Positions 37,038 through 48,360 of a stretch of 64,000 nucleotides of DNA are shown one piece after another; within the stretch, counting starts at the first letter, position 1; the number at the start of each line of letters is the position of its first letter. Both the position numbers and the translations under genes were made by a program. Below the pieces are notes generated by a model, which saw only the letters and a list, made by a program, of their open reading frames with translations, searched no databases and was not told the DNA's origin. The stretch comes from Blasia pusilla (lineage: Eukaryota > Marchantiophyta > Marchantiopsida > Blasiales), in the NCBI GenBank assembly GCA_050084515.1, contig CM114273.1, forward strand, positions 2,232,001 through 2,296,000, given 5' to 3'.

Positions 37038-37751
37038 ATGCTCAAGGACAGATTGACTTCCGCGCCCATATTGAGGAGACCGATCAAGGGACGTTCTTTC
37101 CAGTTGCACACCGATTGGAGCATGTTGGGGCTTGGAGCTGTTCTCACCCTACATGATGATGATTGTAAAGAGTTTGTGGTGGCTTACGCTAGTCGCTCGA
37201 ACAACGCTATAGAGGCGAAGTATAGCTTGTATGAGGGTGAGTGCTTGGCTGCGGTATGGGCTCTTGCACATCTCAAGTGTTATCTATTCGGCAACCCCTT
37301 TACCATTATTATTGATCATCAGCCACTTAAGTGGTTGATGGATTCCGACAAGCTTATAGGGAATCTTGCGTGGTGGGCTCTTTTGTTGCATGAGTATGAC
37401 TTCCAAGTGGTGCATAGACTTGGGATGCTCAACCAAGATGCAAATGGTTTGAGCCGTAACCTATGCCCGAGTCAGGGAGATGCGATTGGAGCTCGTTGGC
37501 ATGGTGAGAGTGATGAGGAGTTAATGCCAAGATGGCATGCGTTAGCCTATTTGGCCTTGTTGGCTATGGAGAGCCAAATTGCTCAGACTTCAATGGCGAG
37601 GTCTGATGGAGAGTCCTTAGATCTAGAGGCCGGTGAGGAGACGAAAGGTGGCAGAGACATTCATGATGATGGAGTGGTCTTGGAGTATTTGCGTATTGGC
37701 AGCGTCGCGAGCACGGTGGGTGCTAGAGAGCGGGATTGGATCCTACAATGA
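37038..37751 (+). pseudogene. Gypsy RNase H and linker (element II)
   Basis: An open stretch of 237 codons: LHTDWSMLGLGAVL, VAYASRSNNAIEAKYS, YEGECLAAVWAL, IIDHQPLKWLMDSDKL, LNQDANGLSRN, then the linker that leads to integrase. It is the longest intact frame of any gypsy copy here. Confidence 0.9.
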
Positions 37752-37784
37752 GCCAAACGGTTCCGGTGGGAGGGTACACATGTA

Positions 37785-38740
37785 TTGCAAGTTTGGGAGG
37801 ATGGTAGAGTGTGTCTAGTGCCTCATCCTTCTCAGAGAGCACGTTTTGTGTGTCATGCCCACGAGGATTTGGGTGCTTTTGGAGTCAAACGGACGTACAA
37901 CTTGGTCCAGATACAGTATTGGTGGCGAGGCATGCAGATTAACGTTCAGCAGTTTGTTGTCAGATGCATGGTATGTGATCGAGTCCGAGCATCATTCAAT
38001 GCTCTGATTCCACAATGGCATCGACTTCCGATCATCGGTTTAGGTTATAGATGGAGTTTGGATTTTGCAAGACCTTTGCCTTTGACGAAGCGCCATAGTC
38101 GTTATGGGTTGGTGATGGTCGAGCACTTCTCAAAGTGGATAGAGTTGGTTGCATTTTCTGACAAAATGAGTGAGGGAGTAGTGTATGCCTTTCTAGATCA
38201 AGGGCTGAGTCATTACGGTGCACCAACTGAGATGTTGACAAACTAGGGTACAGAGTTTCACGGGGAGTTTCAGGCCTTGTGTGATCAGGCGCTAATCAAT
38301 CACCGCACTACTTCGCGAGATCATCCTAAGGCGGATGGTTGTGCAGAAGGTGAAGAGAGGATTATGCAAGTACGGCTTGCATAGAGGTCTCCCATGAGAT
38401 TGGGACGTTTAGTTGCCGTGGTTGGTGATGGGATACAAATGTAGCAAGGAGGCATCCTTAACGTCTTTGTCATAATACTTGTTGCTTTATCGCCGAGAGC
38501 CAAATTTACTTGCGGCCATTTGTCGAGATGTTGGTGAGGTGTTGAACCTTGATAACCTTGATCTATGGATGCAAGCATGTTCTCAGAGGGTTGAGTTGTT
38601 TCGGAGAGTGATGCCCATGGCGTTTGAGAACTTAGAGATTGCGCAATATCGGGATATATTGAGGTATGCGACTATTCGGGAAGGTGGTTATCGACCTATA
38701 ATTCAGAGGTTTCATCAAGGATACTATGTCTACTTGTAGC
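37785..38740 (+). pseudogene. Gypsy integrase (element II)
   Basis: The zinc-binding part is H-x-HEDLGAFGVKRTY ... YWWRGMQ ... CMVCDR. The core is SLDFARPLPLTKRHSRYG, then DQGLSHYGAP. A stop replaces the codon after LTN, where LTDQGTEF is expected (about 38247). The C-terminal part includes LFRRVMPMAFENLEIAQYRD and RRFHQGYYVYL-like sequence up to 38738. Confidence 0.85.
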
Positions 38741-38937
38741 AAACGACACCCACGACGTTGGATGTGATTGCAGGGCGCACCATCTTGAGAGTGCGTGGGG
38801 TTTTGCCATTAGGTATTCTTATTTTGGAGGGACGCGATGGTATGGTTTGGAAGGACCATGTGCGTAACTGTGCGCCATGTCACCTTTCAAACATTGACGA
38901 TACAGTTGACCCGAGCTCAGCAGTAGTTCCTGCAGGC

Positions 38938-39084
38938 TTGCGATGTATGTTGTGTGGTTCTATCTGTGGTGCAGCCTCTATGCTAGTCTATGATGGATGT
39001 TCGAGAGGATGGCATATGGCATGCTTGACGCCACCTCTCACTAGGATTCTAGAGGGACAATGGATGTATCCCAAATGTACATAA
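38938..39084 (+). pseudogene. PHD-like finger at the integrase C-terminus (element II)
   Basis: The open segment 38758-39084 ends RCMLCGSICGAASMLVYDGC, SRGWHMACLTPPLTRILEG, QWMYPKC, stop. The LVYDGCSRGWHMACLTPPL core is a near-textbook PHD sequence except that the third Cys is Tyr. The seventh is Tyr in this copy only. Confidence 0.75.
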
Positions 39085-39258
39085 AATATTTAGTTCTTTA
39101 TTCTGACTTGTGTCTGTGACATGGATGACAAGAAGGCAACTAACGATGGGGCCACATGAGCACCCGACCTTCTTGCTCTTAGCGTCCGAGAAATGCATGT
39201 CATGGTAGGTAGGGATAGATGGTTATCTAGAGTTAGAGGGACCTAACCACAGGCTAGG

Positions 39259-39394
39259 GGGGCGATTGGAGATATTTTGGTACTTCGTGTCTTGTTGTTT
39301 GGATGCCATGAGTGAGCATGGGATCGTGCGTGTTCGTGTGTGTGTTCGATGACAACAATGTATGTCGTGTAACGATGTGTATGCGCACGATATT
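39259..39394 (+). repeat. Segment B1 of element II
   Basis: This is a copy of segment B (GGAGATATTTTGGTACTTC to GTGTATGCGCACGA) just after the purine-rich GGCTAGGGGGGCG and just before A2. Confidence 0.85.
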
Positions 39395-40033
39395 TGTCAC
39401 ATCTTCTAGGATAGATTGATGAGATCTAGTAAAGCGCCTTCGTGAGTAGTGGAGGACAAACTCATGAGGTTGAGGATAACTTATTGAGGCCCCAAGAAAC
39501 TTGAGAGAGCATGTTTCCCCTTCGTTTCGGATCATTTGAAGCCATATAGATAAACTTACTATTTTAGATAAGTACCATTTTGAATATATGGTCGACTTAC
39601 TTTTTTGGTAAGTGGCCTTGACCCCTTACATCAGGTCAAGAGCCAAGGAGGTGACTTGGGAGCATAGGTTACCATGAAGAGAGCTTGGGAAAGCGGAGGG
39701 ATATATCTCAAGGAGAGAGAACTTGAGAGCTCATTCTCTCTTTGTTGAACTTCTTGGCACGAGGTAGTGGAGCTATGGTCCCTTGCCTTGTGAGTGTAAC
39801 CTAAGCCTCTCATTAGGAGAGTGGGTTTGGTTTGACATTGAGAGTGACATGTGAGAGTGCACACATTTGAGAGTTATGGTGTTGAGAGATATTGAATCTT
39901 GATTTATTGGAGATATTTTGATACTTCTTATCTCGTTGTTTAGATGCCATGAGTTAGCATAGGATCATGGGTGTTTGTGTGTGTGTTCGGTGACAACGAT
40001 GTATGTTGTGTAGCGATGTGTATGTGCACGACA
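39395..40033 (+). repeat. Segments A2+B2, 3' end of element II
   Basis: 639 bp with ends TGTCACATC and GCACGACA. A2 runs to about 39902 and B2 from about 39903. B2 is clearly homologous to B1 just upstream. Confidence 0.9.
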
Positions 40034-41400
40034 GTCATCACATCGTAAAAAAAAAAAATTGTATGTATGTTTTGTCTATGCTTCGTTTGCAACTTAACAA
40101 TAATCTATACTATTATCGAAACGTTGGGGGAGGGGGTTTACTATAAGAAGGGAAACTTTAAGAAATGATGCTTAGAGCACAAATTTTATTTTATTTTTTT
40201 ACCTTAACTACACTACATGGGAGAATATTTGTCTCAATTGACTATTTTTCTTCAAGCATCGATCTTATGTGAATAACCTAATTTGGCTTCATATGTCCTA
40301 TGAATTTAAAAATTGGATCCACACTACAATTGAATGAAGGGGTCATGTCACTCAAAGGAGAGAGACAAACCTTTATAATTTTAAAAGAAAGTAGTAAGAA
40401 CGCCCTTGCAGACATAGAGTCTTCTTAACCTAGGTGTTTTTTGTCAATTATAAAATCATTTAAAACGAAATCTATTCACATGCAGGTAAGATGGGATATG
40501 GATTAATTATGGTGCTTCACTTCTTATAGTCTTATTTTCTTTTTTTAGCATCCTATTTATAGTACCCCTATGTGTTTTGTTAATAATATAGATAGTGGAT
40601 TCTTACCTTTGTTGTTACCTTCTCTTTCCTTTTTGTGGCTTATCATTTCTACTTTTTTTTATACTTATAATTTTCTATTTGGTTTGCAGCAAATACATAT
40701 TGCTTGCACGGAGTGATCCTAGAGTTAGTCATGTCAAGTCTGTCGTCAACATTTACAAGACCTTTAATTGCGGACAAAGTTGTAACGAGTGCAAGTCTTG
40801 AAGATTTGGCAAAGAGACCTGAAGAGCATATATTTTCTTTGTTTTTTTTGCAACAGAAACTATTTGATTTAGATCCTAATTTCTCCACTCCTACCTCTAA
40901 TGTTTTCAATGAGTTTGAAGAAGTTCAGGAAGTTCAAAAAAGGCCATGATATTGTAGATATTCCCAATAGTCATGAGAGATACTCTATAGATATATCTAC
41001 CTTGGTCTTGAAGAATAGGAAAATGTAGAATATTGATCCTGTTCTCTCTATGATTTAGAGGGATGGTACATAGGTGATAAGCTCGATCGGGAGTGTAGGC
41101 ACATCAGTTATAAAGAGTTAGACCTAAGTGCGGATGGTAGTGAGATTGGAGATTTCATGTTTGATAATTTATCTCCTTATCATGATTAAAGTTTTTAAAA
41201 AAGCGATGAATGTGTACTGATATATGTTATTGGCAGTAATGTTTGTATAATACATGAATTTGATGGAAAATGTCTTTTTTTCTATGAAATATGCAAATTT
41301 TATAGCTTTTTCTATTATATGATCTAAATATGTGAAGTTATTTAAATGTGATGACCTATCATATATTTTTCAGGATGTCTTGAAAAAACGTACGAGCAAG
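40034..41400. other. AT-rich stretch, weak coding hints only
   Basis: Contains poly-A/T runs and a short frame (40704-40949). I recognise no family. It may be 5' sequence of the Helitron that follows. Confidence 0.4.
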
Positions 41401-41412
41401 CGAATATTTTAA

Positions 41413-41889
41413 ATGATGAAGCAAGGTAGTGATAGTGAGTCGTATGTTCCTTTTGGTGAAGAAGCAATTGAGATTATGCCTCAAAATCTTGAGAGAATTG
41501 AAGTCATACAAGTATTGAGCGATAGCTATGTTCCAACATTTGTGTTTGATGAGGAGGTAGACAATCAATACATGATAGAATCGATCGAGGATATAAGGCA
41601 ACAACTCGATGAAAGTGTATCTAGAGTTGCATCCACTCCATTAGAAGGACATATTAATCCATGTATTAACATTGAATTATCTCAAAGTGAGGAAGAAGAA
41701 GGAGAGACATGGTCAACTTATGATTGTATTCCTTCCTCTGAGGTTGTATCTTCTAGCTACTCGTTTGTGCAAGATGCCTTAGGTTTTGGGTCTTGGGCTT
41801 CAAAGAGTGATCATACTAATAACTCTAATGACTCAAGTGAAATGAGTAATGTTGAGTCTCATTTGATAGTAGATTTATTCTCTTTCTAA
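41413..41889 (+). CDS. Acidic hypothetical protein, 158 aa
   Basis: An ATG-started frame with no recognised family. It is rich in Glu, Asp and Ser (for example IELSQSEEEEGETWS), has no membrane segment and no Cys pattern. It lies about 150 bp upstream of the first Helitron-like sequence (about 42040), on the same strand. It may be an extra Helitron exon, a captured host exon, or chance. An intact 158-codon frame in such AT-rich, decayed surroundings is mildly surprising. Confidence 0.3.
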   Translation: MMKQGSDSESYVPFGEEAIEIMPQNLERIEVIQVLSDSYVPTFVFDEEVDNQYMIESIEDIRQQLDESVSRVASTPLEGHINPCINIELSQSEEEEGETWSTYDCIPSSEVVSSSYSFVQDALGFGSWASKSDHTNNSNDSSEMSNVESHLIVDLFSF

Positions 41890-42039
41890 AACATGAAATG
41901 TAAGAAACTTTCCACTTTGGTTGAGATATCAATGTAATATTGAAGTTTTTTAGTTTTATTATTTCATAAATATATGTTTGTAAGTGTTAATTTGTATTGA
42001 AATTTATGTTTTGTCCCCTATAGAAAGATTCATTATATG

Positions 42040-44480
42040 ATGGATAATGATCAACCATCATAACATAATGACAAAAGGCCTTTTACTGACCTCACAAACT
42101 ATGAGGACAACAAGCATCTTGATCTAAGAAGACAAAAAAGGTTGCGTATCTAGGGAAAAAACAAGCATTTCGAGATGTGCGTTTTGTATCTCCTTCTATA
42201 GCTAATGCGTCCATAATGTAAGAATAATTAACGTTATTGTAATGTAAACATAGTTAGATTTTGTCGGCATATTATGGAAAAGATTTTTTATTTTTTATTT
42301 CTTGTTACTTCTTATTGTAGACTTATAAATATATTCAATACACGATGACTATGTCAAATTTACAAAGATGCGAGAGCTAAAAGACGTAGTCAAATATATG
42401 AAATTTTGGATCTCAGTTACCTTTCTATTTCCTTTTGATTAGTATTTCAATATTGAAACCATTGTGAATAATCGTGGCTTATTATGATTTTTTGGGGGTT
42501 TTGCATTTGAAATACAATTGTATCTGATATGGTACAAATTTGATGATTTTGTTTAACTTGATAATGGTGAATGCCATTGTGATCCTTGTAGAAGTAGTAA
42601 TACTTATGAAGTAAATCCTTATATTGGGATGGCTCTTGCACCCATTGCAGAAGTAGTGGCTTCTATGACTAAGACTATAATTGATGATTTTGATGTTGAA
42701 GATAATATCATATATTAAAAATTTTTATTTCATACTTTGCCTTCTTTCCTACTTTTATTAACTTTGATATATCTAAAATCTTGGTTCTCTTCTAGGTCTA
42801 GGATAATTACACATGGTATGCTTCCTTCGACAACTATTATGCCATCTCCAAGGTAATGTTGAATATTATTGTCATATTTAATTATTTGATATTCATTATT
42901 ATACGATAGGGATTATATTTTTCAATTTTATTTCCGGTAGACTTATGCTTCCGTCTAACCCTCAACGCTTACATGATATGCTTCGAGTTGCACGAGCGCA
43001 AGGTGAAAGACGTAGACGTAGTAATCCGCTTGACCTACTTGATAGATCGAGTATCGGGGATTCTTTGATAATAACAGATACCTACGAAGGCCTGTAGTCT
43101 ATTGGAAGATGTCTTGCTCCCACTGAGGAAGTACTCGCTCCTACAACTATTGCTAGGATTGATGACTTTTATGTTGACGATAATACAAGAAATACTTCTT
43201 TTTAAAGGATTTATGTTCAAATTGCCAAACACTTCATTGAAAGTGTGAAAGAGTGAAGTTATCAAAGTCCCTAAGCTCTCCTTTTAAGATGTATTGTGAC
43301 CATGGTAAGGTTTAATTACCATAATTCAAGGCTGCACCTCCTTTTCTATTTGAGCTGATTTTGGGTGTTATGTCAAATAATATGCATGTTTTGCCTAATG
43401 CACGTGCCTATAATAGAGCACTTCAATTGACATAAAGTGGAGCACATGATATATAGTATGGCGGTGGTGTAGGAAACTTGAGGATTCAATTGATATTTAT
43501 CATGCTATTGGAACTCTTAATGCGGAGACAGATGTTTCTCCATAGTTTGCACAAATTTATATTCATGATGATGAGTATCACATTGAACAATGGAGAAGGA
43601 TCATGAATCGAGATAATCGTGATTGATTGAGGGTTGAGATTTTGAGGGCATTACAACATATGTTACATGTCCATAATCCATATGTCATTATCTTTTGATA
43701 TGTGGCCATGTATCCATGTAATTCCAATTTTCATATTATTCTAAAGGTTAGAAAGTGAGGGTTTGATGCAGAAGGGTACACATTGCCTATTGTGTTGGAG
43801 ATTGTTGCTATCTTGCCTAGAGACGGAAGTGAGCCAAGGGAAGGACGTGATATTATTGTTCGTTTATATGGAGGAGGGATTCCTCAAATGTTTGACTTGA
43901 ATGAGGCATATATTCAATTGCAATTTTTATTTATTTATTTATACGGTGAAGCTGGTTGGCATCTTGGCATACCGATATGCGGATGATCTCACAAGAAATG
44001 CAACAATAAGAGGACATGTTGTGATGGAGGAGGATCGAGGTGAGAATGTTGATCATAATGCACATGAGGGAATAGGAGAAGAGCAACTTCAAGGTGGAGA
44101 AAATACTAATGAAGCAGATTCGAAGACTATTATTGCTCTACAATTTTCTTCATTTCAACTTTAAGTACGAGCTATTGTTGAAAATCATAATAGGTTACTG
44201 AGGTTTGCTTATCTTACTCGAGAAAACATGGTAGATATGTATGTGAGTATTGAAATGCAATGATTAACTTGGATACGACTACATCAAAAGGAGCTGAGAG
44301 CTTATTTAAATAAAGGTGTGAGAGATGTTATGACTCAGCATGATAGTGATACCCCATAGGTAGACCAATCATTTTACCTTCCTACGAAAAATGGACTAAC
44401 AATGAAGATTTCAATTGACATCCCTTCCTAGCTATTGAATGTAAGGTTCTCCTCAAGGAAATTTTGGACCTAGAAAAAGG
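42040..44480 (+). pseudogene. Helitron N-terminal (Helitron-like) region, second element
   Basis: Broken frames contain Helitron N-terminal segments in order: KRPFTDLTNY and LDLRRQKRLRI (about 42075-42150); AAPPFLFELILG and ARAYNRALQLT (about 43330-43440); HAIGTLNAETDVSP, FAQIYIHDDEYHIEQWRRIM and LRALQHMLHVHNPYV (about 43500-43690); PIVLEIVAILPRDGSEPREG with IIVRLYGG, then a YLYGEAGWHLGIP block (43783-43986); and LDWIRLHQKELRAYLNKGV-like sequence (about 44250-44330). The helicase half is absent. It lies on the opposite strand to the Helitron at 10-13 kb and overlaps little of the same protein region. Confidence 0.75.
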
Positions 44481-45174
44481 CACAATCATGATTCATTTTC
44501 CAAATCAAACCCGCGTTTTGTGTGTCTTATGGCTAGCTCTTGTCTGGATTCTTATCGTTTGACATCTTGTGGTTGTCTTTCCATCCTTCATATTTTGTAA
44601 CTAGTCTCATCGTGTCTTGCCCACCCTCACCACTCTGGTATTCTTTGCTTCTCACCCTTGACTTTGAACTTGACTCAAGGATGTCACACCTTAATTACTT
44701 GCATTTTCCTTATTCTTATGAGTAAATATATCATTTCTTGCCTAAGGGTAGTCTCAAGCCACATGTCTGTCTCACCCACCCATTAGTCCCATGGTTGGGT
44801 CTCCTTCAATTTATAGTCTCGTGACTAACTATCGTAGGTTTAGATTTTCGTGGGTCATACCAAATTCTTTCCTCCTTAGATCCAAAATCATTATATTACA
44901 CATTTAAGTTTATATATAGTAGTTCTTTTGCGTGGTTAGTTTAGTACAACTATATTCAAATGGAAAATTGGTAAAGATCAAGAGATTTAGATATCAAATT
45001 ATGTATAACAAATATAGGAACAAGTTTTAAAATTTTATTTTATAGATATGTGTTGGTTTTTGCAATGAAAAATCATAAATCGAAGGGACGCATATACAAT
45101 ATATGGAAATGCTTAGTAGTTTTGAAACAAGCTTTTATTCATCGTCTATCTTATATCATGGGTGTCAAGCTTTT
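44481..45174. other. Nothing recognised
   Basis: No family motif or repeat end until the gypsy segment A1 of element V begins near 45175. Confidence 0.45.
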
Positions 45175-46896
45175 ATTCACGTCTTTTAGGATAGATCGGT
45201 GAGATCTAGTAGAGCACCTTTGCGAGTAGTGGAGGACACGCTCAAGAGGTCGAGGATGACCTGTTGAGGCCCGGGGAAACCTGAGAGAGCAGGTTTCCCC
45301 TTCGTTCGGCTCATTTTGAGCCATATTGAGAAACTTACTATTTTAGGTAAGTAACATTTTGAGTATATGGTCAACTTTATATTTTTGGTAAGTGCTCATT
45401 GACCTCCTACATCAGGTCAAGAGCCAAGGAGATGACTTGGGATCATAGGTTACCATGGAGAGAGCTTGGGAGAGGGGAGGGATATACCTCAAGGAAATAG
45501 AGCTTGAGAGCTCATTATCTCTTTGTTGAACCTCTTGGCACGAGGCCGCGGAGCTATGATCCCTTTCCTTGTGAGTGTAACCCAAGCATCTCATTAGGAG
45601 AGTGGGTTTAGTTTGACATTGAGAGAGACATGTGAGAGTGCACACATTTGAGAGCTATAGTATTGAGAGAGATTGGATCTTATTTTACAAAGAGAGAATG
45701 AGTGAGTGAGAGAGCTTCATGGGGGAGCTCGCTAGTTTCCCGATGTTTGGTGTAGGTTGGGGGACCCTGTTCCCCACTTCATGGCTCATGGAAGTGCTCA
45801 CTGGAGCAAGAGCTGTGCGAGTTTGTTATTTTGCTTTGTTGATTTTTTTTACGCGAGAATGGCACGCGGAAGCGCTGCCCAATTTTCGAGAGGAATTGAG
45901 TATCGGGGCGGATTGCTCAATGCTGGTGCTTTCAAGAGCACCATGTAGCTTGCTGATTTGTGTTCTCATAAGTTTTACATTCGTTGGGAGAAATCAGCGC
46001 GGAAGCGCTCCCGAATTTTGTGTAAGAGAAAGAGACGTTAGGCTTTACCAAAATCCCTGTCAATTTTTATTGGAATTTTTTATTGAACATTTTTTTTTGA
46101 CACCGTCGTAGATCGTGATGTTGTGCAGGTTGTACAACATACAGTGCGCAATTTGGAATTGCAAGCAAAATGTTATGGTCAATCTTGCAAAATTTCCATT
46201 GCTAGACAATTTTTAGGGTTAAATTGTTCAAACCCTAAACCATCCACCGCGCCGTTGGCGGCCGTCGCCGTCATAGTTATCGTTAATAGTCTGCCGTCAA
46301 TGATCAAGTGCCAACGTTGATGATCAATCGTCACAATCAACGGTCAACCGTCACCATCAACGGTCCGCCATCGCCGCCTAGCACTCTTGAATGCCGCATT
46401 CGGTCATTGTCCATCCTTGGTTTCGATTGTCGCCATTACGGAGTAGAGGGTCTTCTAGGACAACCCTTGATTCTCTAACTTGTGCCGCCACCATGTACTT
46501 TATTTTGGCCGCCACCGTCTTCATAGTTTCATCATCAACCAGTGATGGCAGGTGACCTCGGGTTATGGTTTTTGAGTTTTCATTTCATGGTGCTATGTTG
46601 TGATTGGTAGCCGCTGGACGTAGATCGAGTACTGTGCCGTGACGTGCCGCTCATGTCCGCACCGCACCGTCTCGATCGCGAAGCTGCTCCTTCACTAAGG
46701 AGCAGAGCGTGTGAATTTCTCATTGAGGAGGATATGTCGCCGAGTTCCGCACCCCATTCCCGAGTGTCGTGCCATTTGTAGCCATTCTGTGCCGCCAATG
46801 CCGCACCGCACCGCTAGACCTGCACCGCACATCGAGGAGGTTTGAGCAACATCAATACGAGAGGAGTACAACTTGCTGATTGGAGGAGTTGTCTTC
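45175..46896 (+). mobile_element. Gypsy element V, 5' part only (A1 and leader)
   Basis: Segment A1 (about 45175-45687) passes into a leader homologous to 32738-33925, including the GC-rich CCGTC/CGTCAACG stretch (46240-46380). It ends exactly at 46896, where the LTR of copia VI starts; in element II the same sequence continues (GTTGTCTTCCTGACC). Nothing of the gypsy copy is seen beyond the copia element. Confidence 0.85.
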
Positions 46897-47305
46897 TGTG
46901 AGAAAAAATAGAAAGTGACGAAATCACTAAAATATTTACAAAACTTAAAGATACAAAGTGGCCTAGTCCGTCTGTGCGCTCACAAAAGAGTTTTGATGGA
47001 ACCTCAACATGGAGATAACTTGACATACGAGAATGCGATACCGTTGTGGCTCCCAACTATTTCACTACTCGGGAAACTAGAGTTTTTTACCTCTTTTTCT
47101 TCATTTCTATTAATAGAAAAATTTTGCATCCTAATGCAATATAGGGTTAGATAATCCTATTAACGCTACTCCAGAAACCACCTACGTCATATTACTATGA
47201 CTCCTTCGACGTCGTAAGTCGGAACCATCAATCTAGGCTTCTCCTCATACAAGGGGGCGGATCAGATTAATGGTGCTCAAAGAAGTGGATGTTGAGAATC
47301 CAACA
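46897..47305 (-). repeat. 3' LTR of copia VI
   Basis: In element orientation it starts TGTTGGATTCTCAACATCC and ends TTTTCTCACA. The solo LTR at 53048-53333 is a shorter homologue with the same ends. Confidence 0.85.
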
Positions 47306-47550
47306 TTCCCCCTCAATATCCACTCTCATGTGGACTACTATCTTCAACCGATGCCAAGACCCTTCAGATGTTGGTGAAGCTGATCTCCGCTCAAAGCTTT
47401 TGTGAAGGTATCTGCATAGTTATCCTCTGTTGGACAATAGACTAACTTCAAAACCTCTCTCTCAATCAACTCATGAACAAAATGATACTAGATCTCTATG
47501 TGCTTTGTATAAGCATGAAACACATGATTCTGTGTTATGGTAATGCAACT

Positions 47551-48360
47551 CTAATTGTCACACCACATTACAGTAGCACTTTCTGGTGCTTCTCCTATAT
47601 CCTCCAATATCCATCTCAACCATACGGCTTCACAAGAAGCATAACAAGTCGCCTTGTACTCTGCCTCGGTAAAAGAAAGAGCCAATGTAGGTTGCTTCTT
47701 GCTGACCCATGACACCACACTTGATCCTACCAAGAAGCAATAACCCAAAATTGATCTCCTAGAATCTGAATCTCTTGCCCAATTTTAGTCACAAAAAGTT
47801 GTCATTTCCGTCCGTGGTCCATAGTGCCATCAAAGGCACTATCGTATTCGATAGTGCCTTTGATGTACTTCAACACACGTACATCAAAGGTTCTCATGAG
47901 GCTTAGTTGAGAACCTACTAAACACTCCCACAGCGAAGCTAATGTATGGTCTAGTGTTACACAAAAATATCAAACTGCCTACAAGCTTTCTGTACAACTT
48001 TTCATCTACCAATGGTGAAACATCCTCCATGAAGAGTTTCAACTCTACCTCCATTGGCATAACCATTGCCTTACACTCGGTAATCGCAAATGCCTTCAAG
48101 ATTTCTCTAGCATACTTTTGCTGAGAGAGAAAAATAGAATCTGACTGTTGCCAAATCTCCAACCCTATAAACTAGTGCAGAAGACCTAAATCTCACATTT
48201 CAAACTCAGATTTCAACACTCCCTTCATTTCTTCTATTTTCTTACTGTGGTCTCCTGTGATGATCAGATCATCCACATACATGACTATCAACATATACAT
48301 CCCATCTTCGCAAAACACATACAAATTTGCTTCTGACCAACTCTTGATGAGACCCTTCCC
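47551..48360 (-). pseudogene. Copia VI RNase H and end of reverse transcriptase
   Basis: GYCFLVGSSVVSWVSKKQPT, LALSFTEAEYKA and EAVWLRWIL (47551-47748) are RNase H. FLSQQKYAREILKAF and LYRKLVGSLIFL (47884-48162) precede it. The catalytic MYVDDLIITGDHSKK is readable near 48240-48290. Stops separate these parts from the frame at 48361-49419. Confidence 0.88.
47828..47865. repeat. 17-bp perfect hairpin inside copia VI coding sequence
   Basis: Arms 47828-47844 and 47849-47865 with a TATT loop. The sequence still translates as a plausible copia segment (KGTIEYDSAFDG) on the minus strand. Confidence 0.85.

Larger units (their letters stand above)
32226..40033 (+). mobile_element. Gypsy element II (internally deleted copy)
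   Basis: Order: segment A1 (32226-32737), long leader (32738-34440), gag (34442-35640), last part of the methyltransferase (35640-35905), reverse transcriptase (36330-37020), RNase H (37038-37490), integrase (37785-38740), PHD-like finger (38938-39084), purine tract (about 39250-39262), B1, A2, B2. The protease and most of the methyltransferase are deleted. The bases flanking the ends are GTTCA on the left and GTCAT on the right, so a target duplication is not clear. Many frames are still open over 100-237 codons, which suggests a younger copy than element I. Confidence 0.9.
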
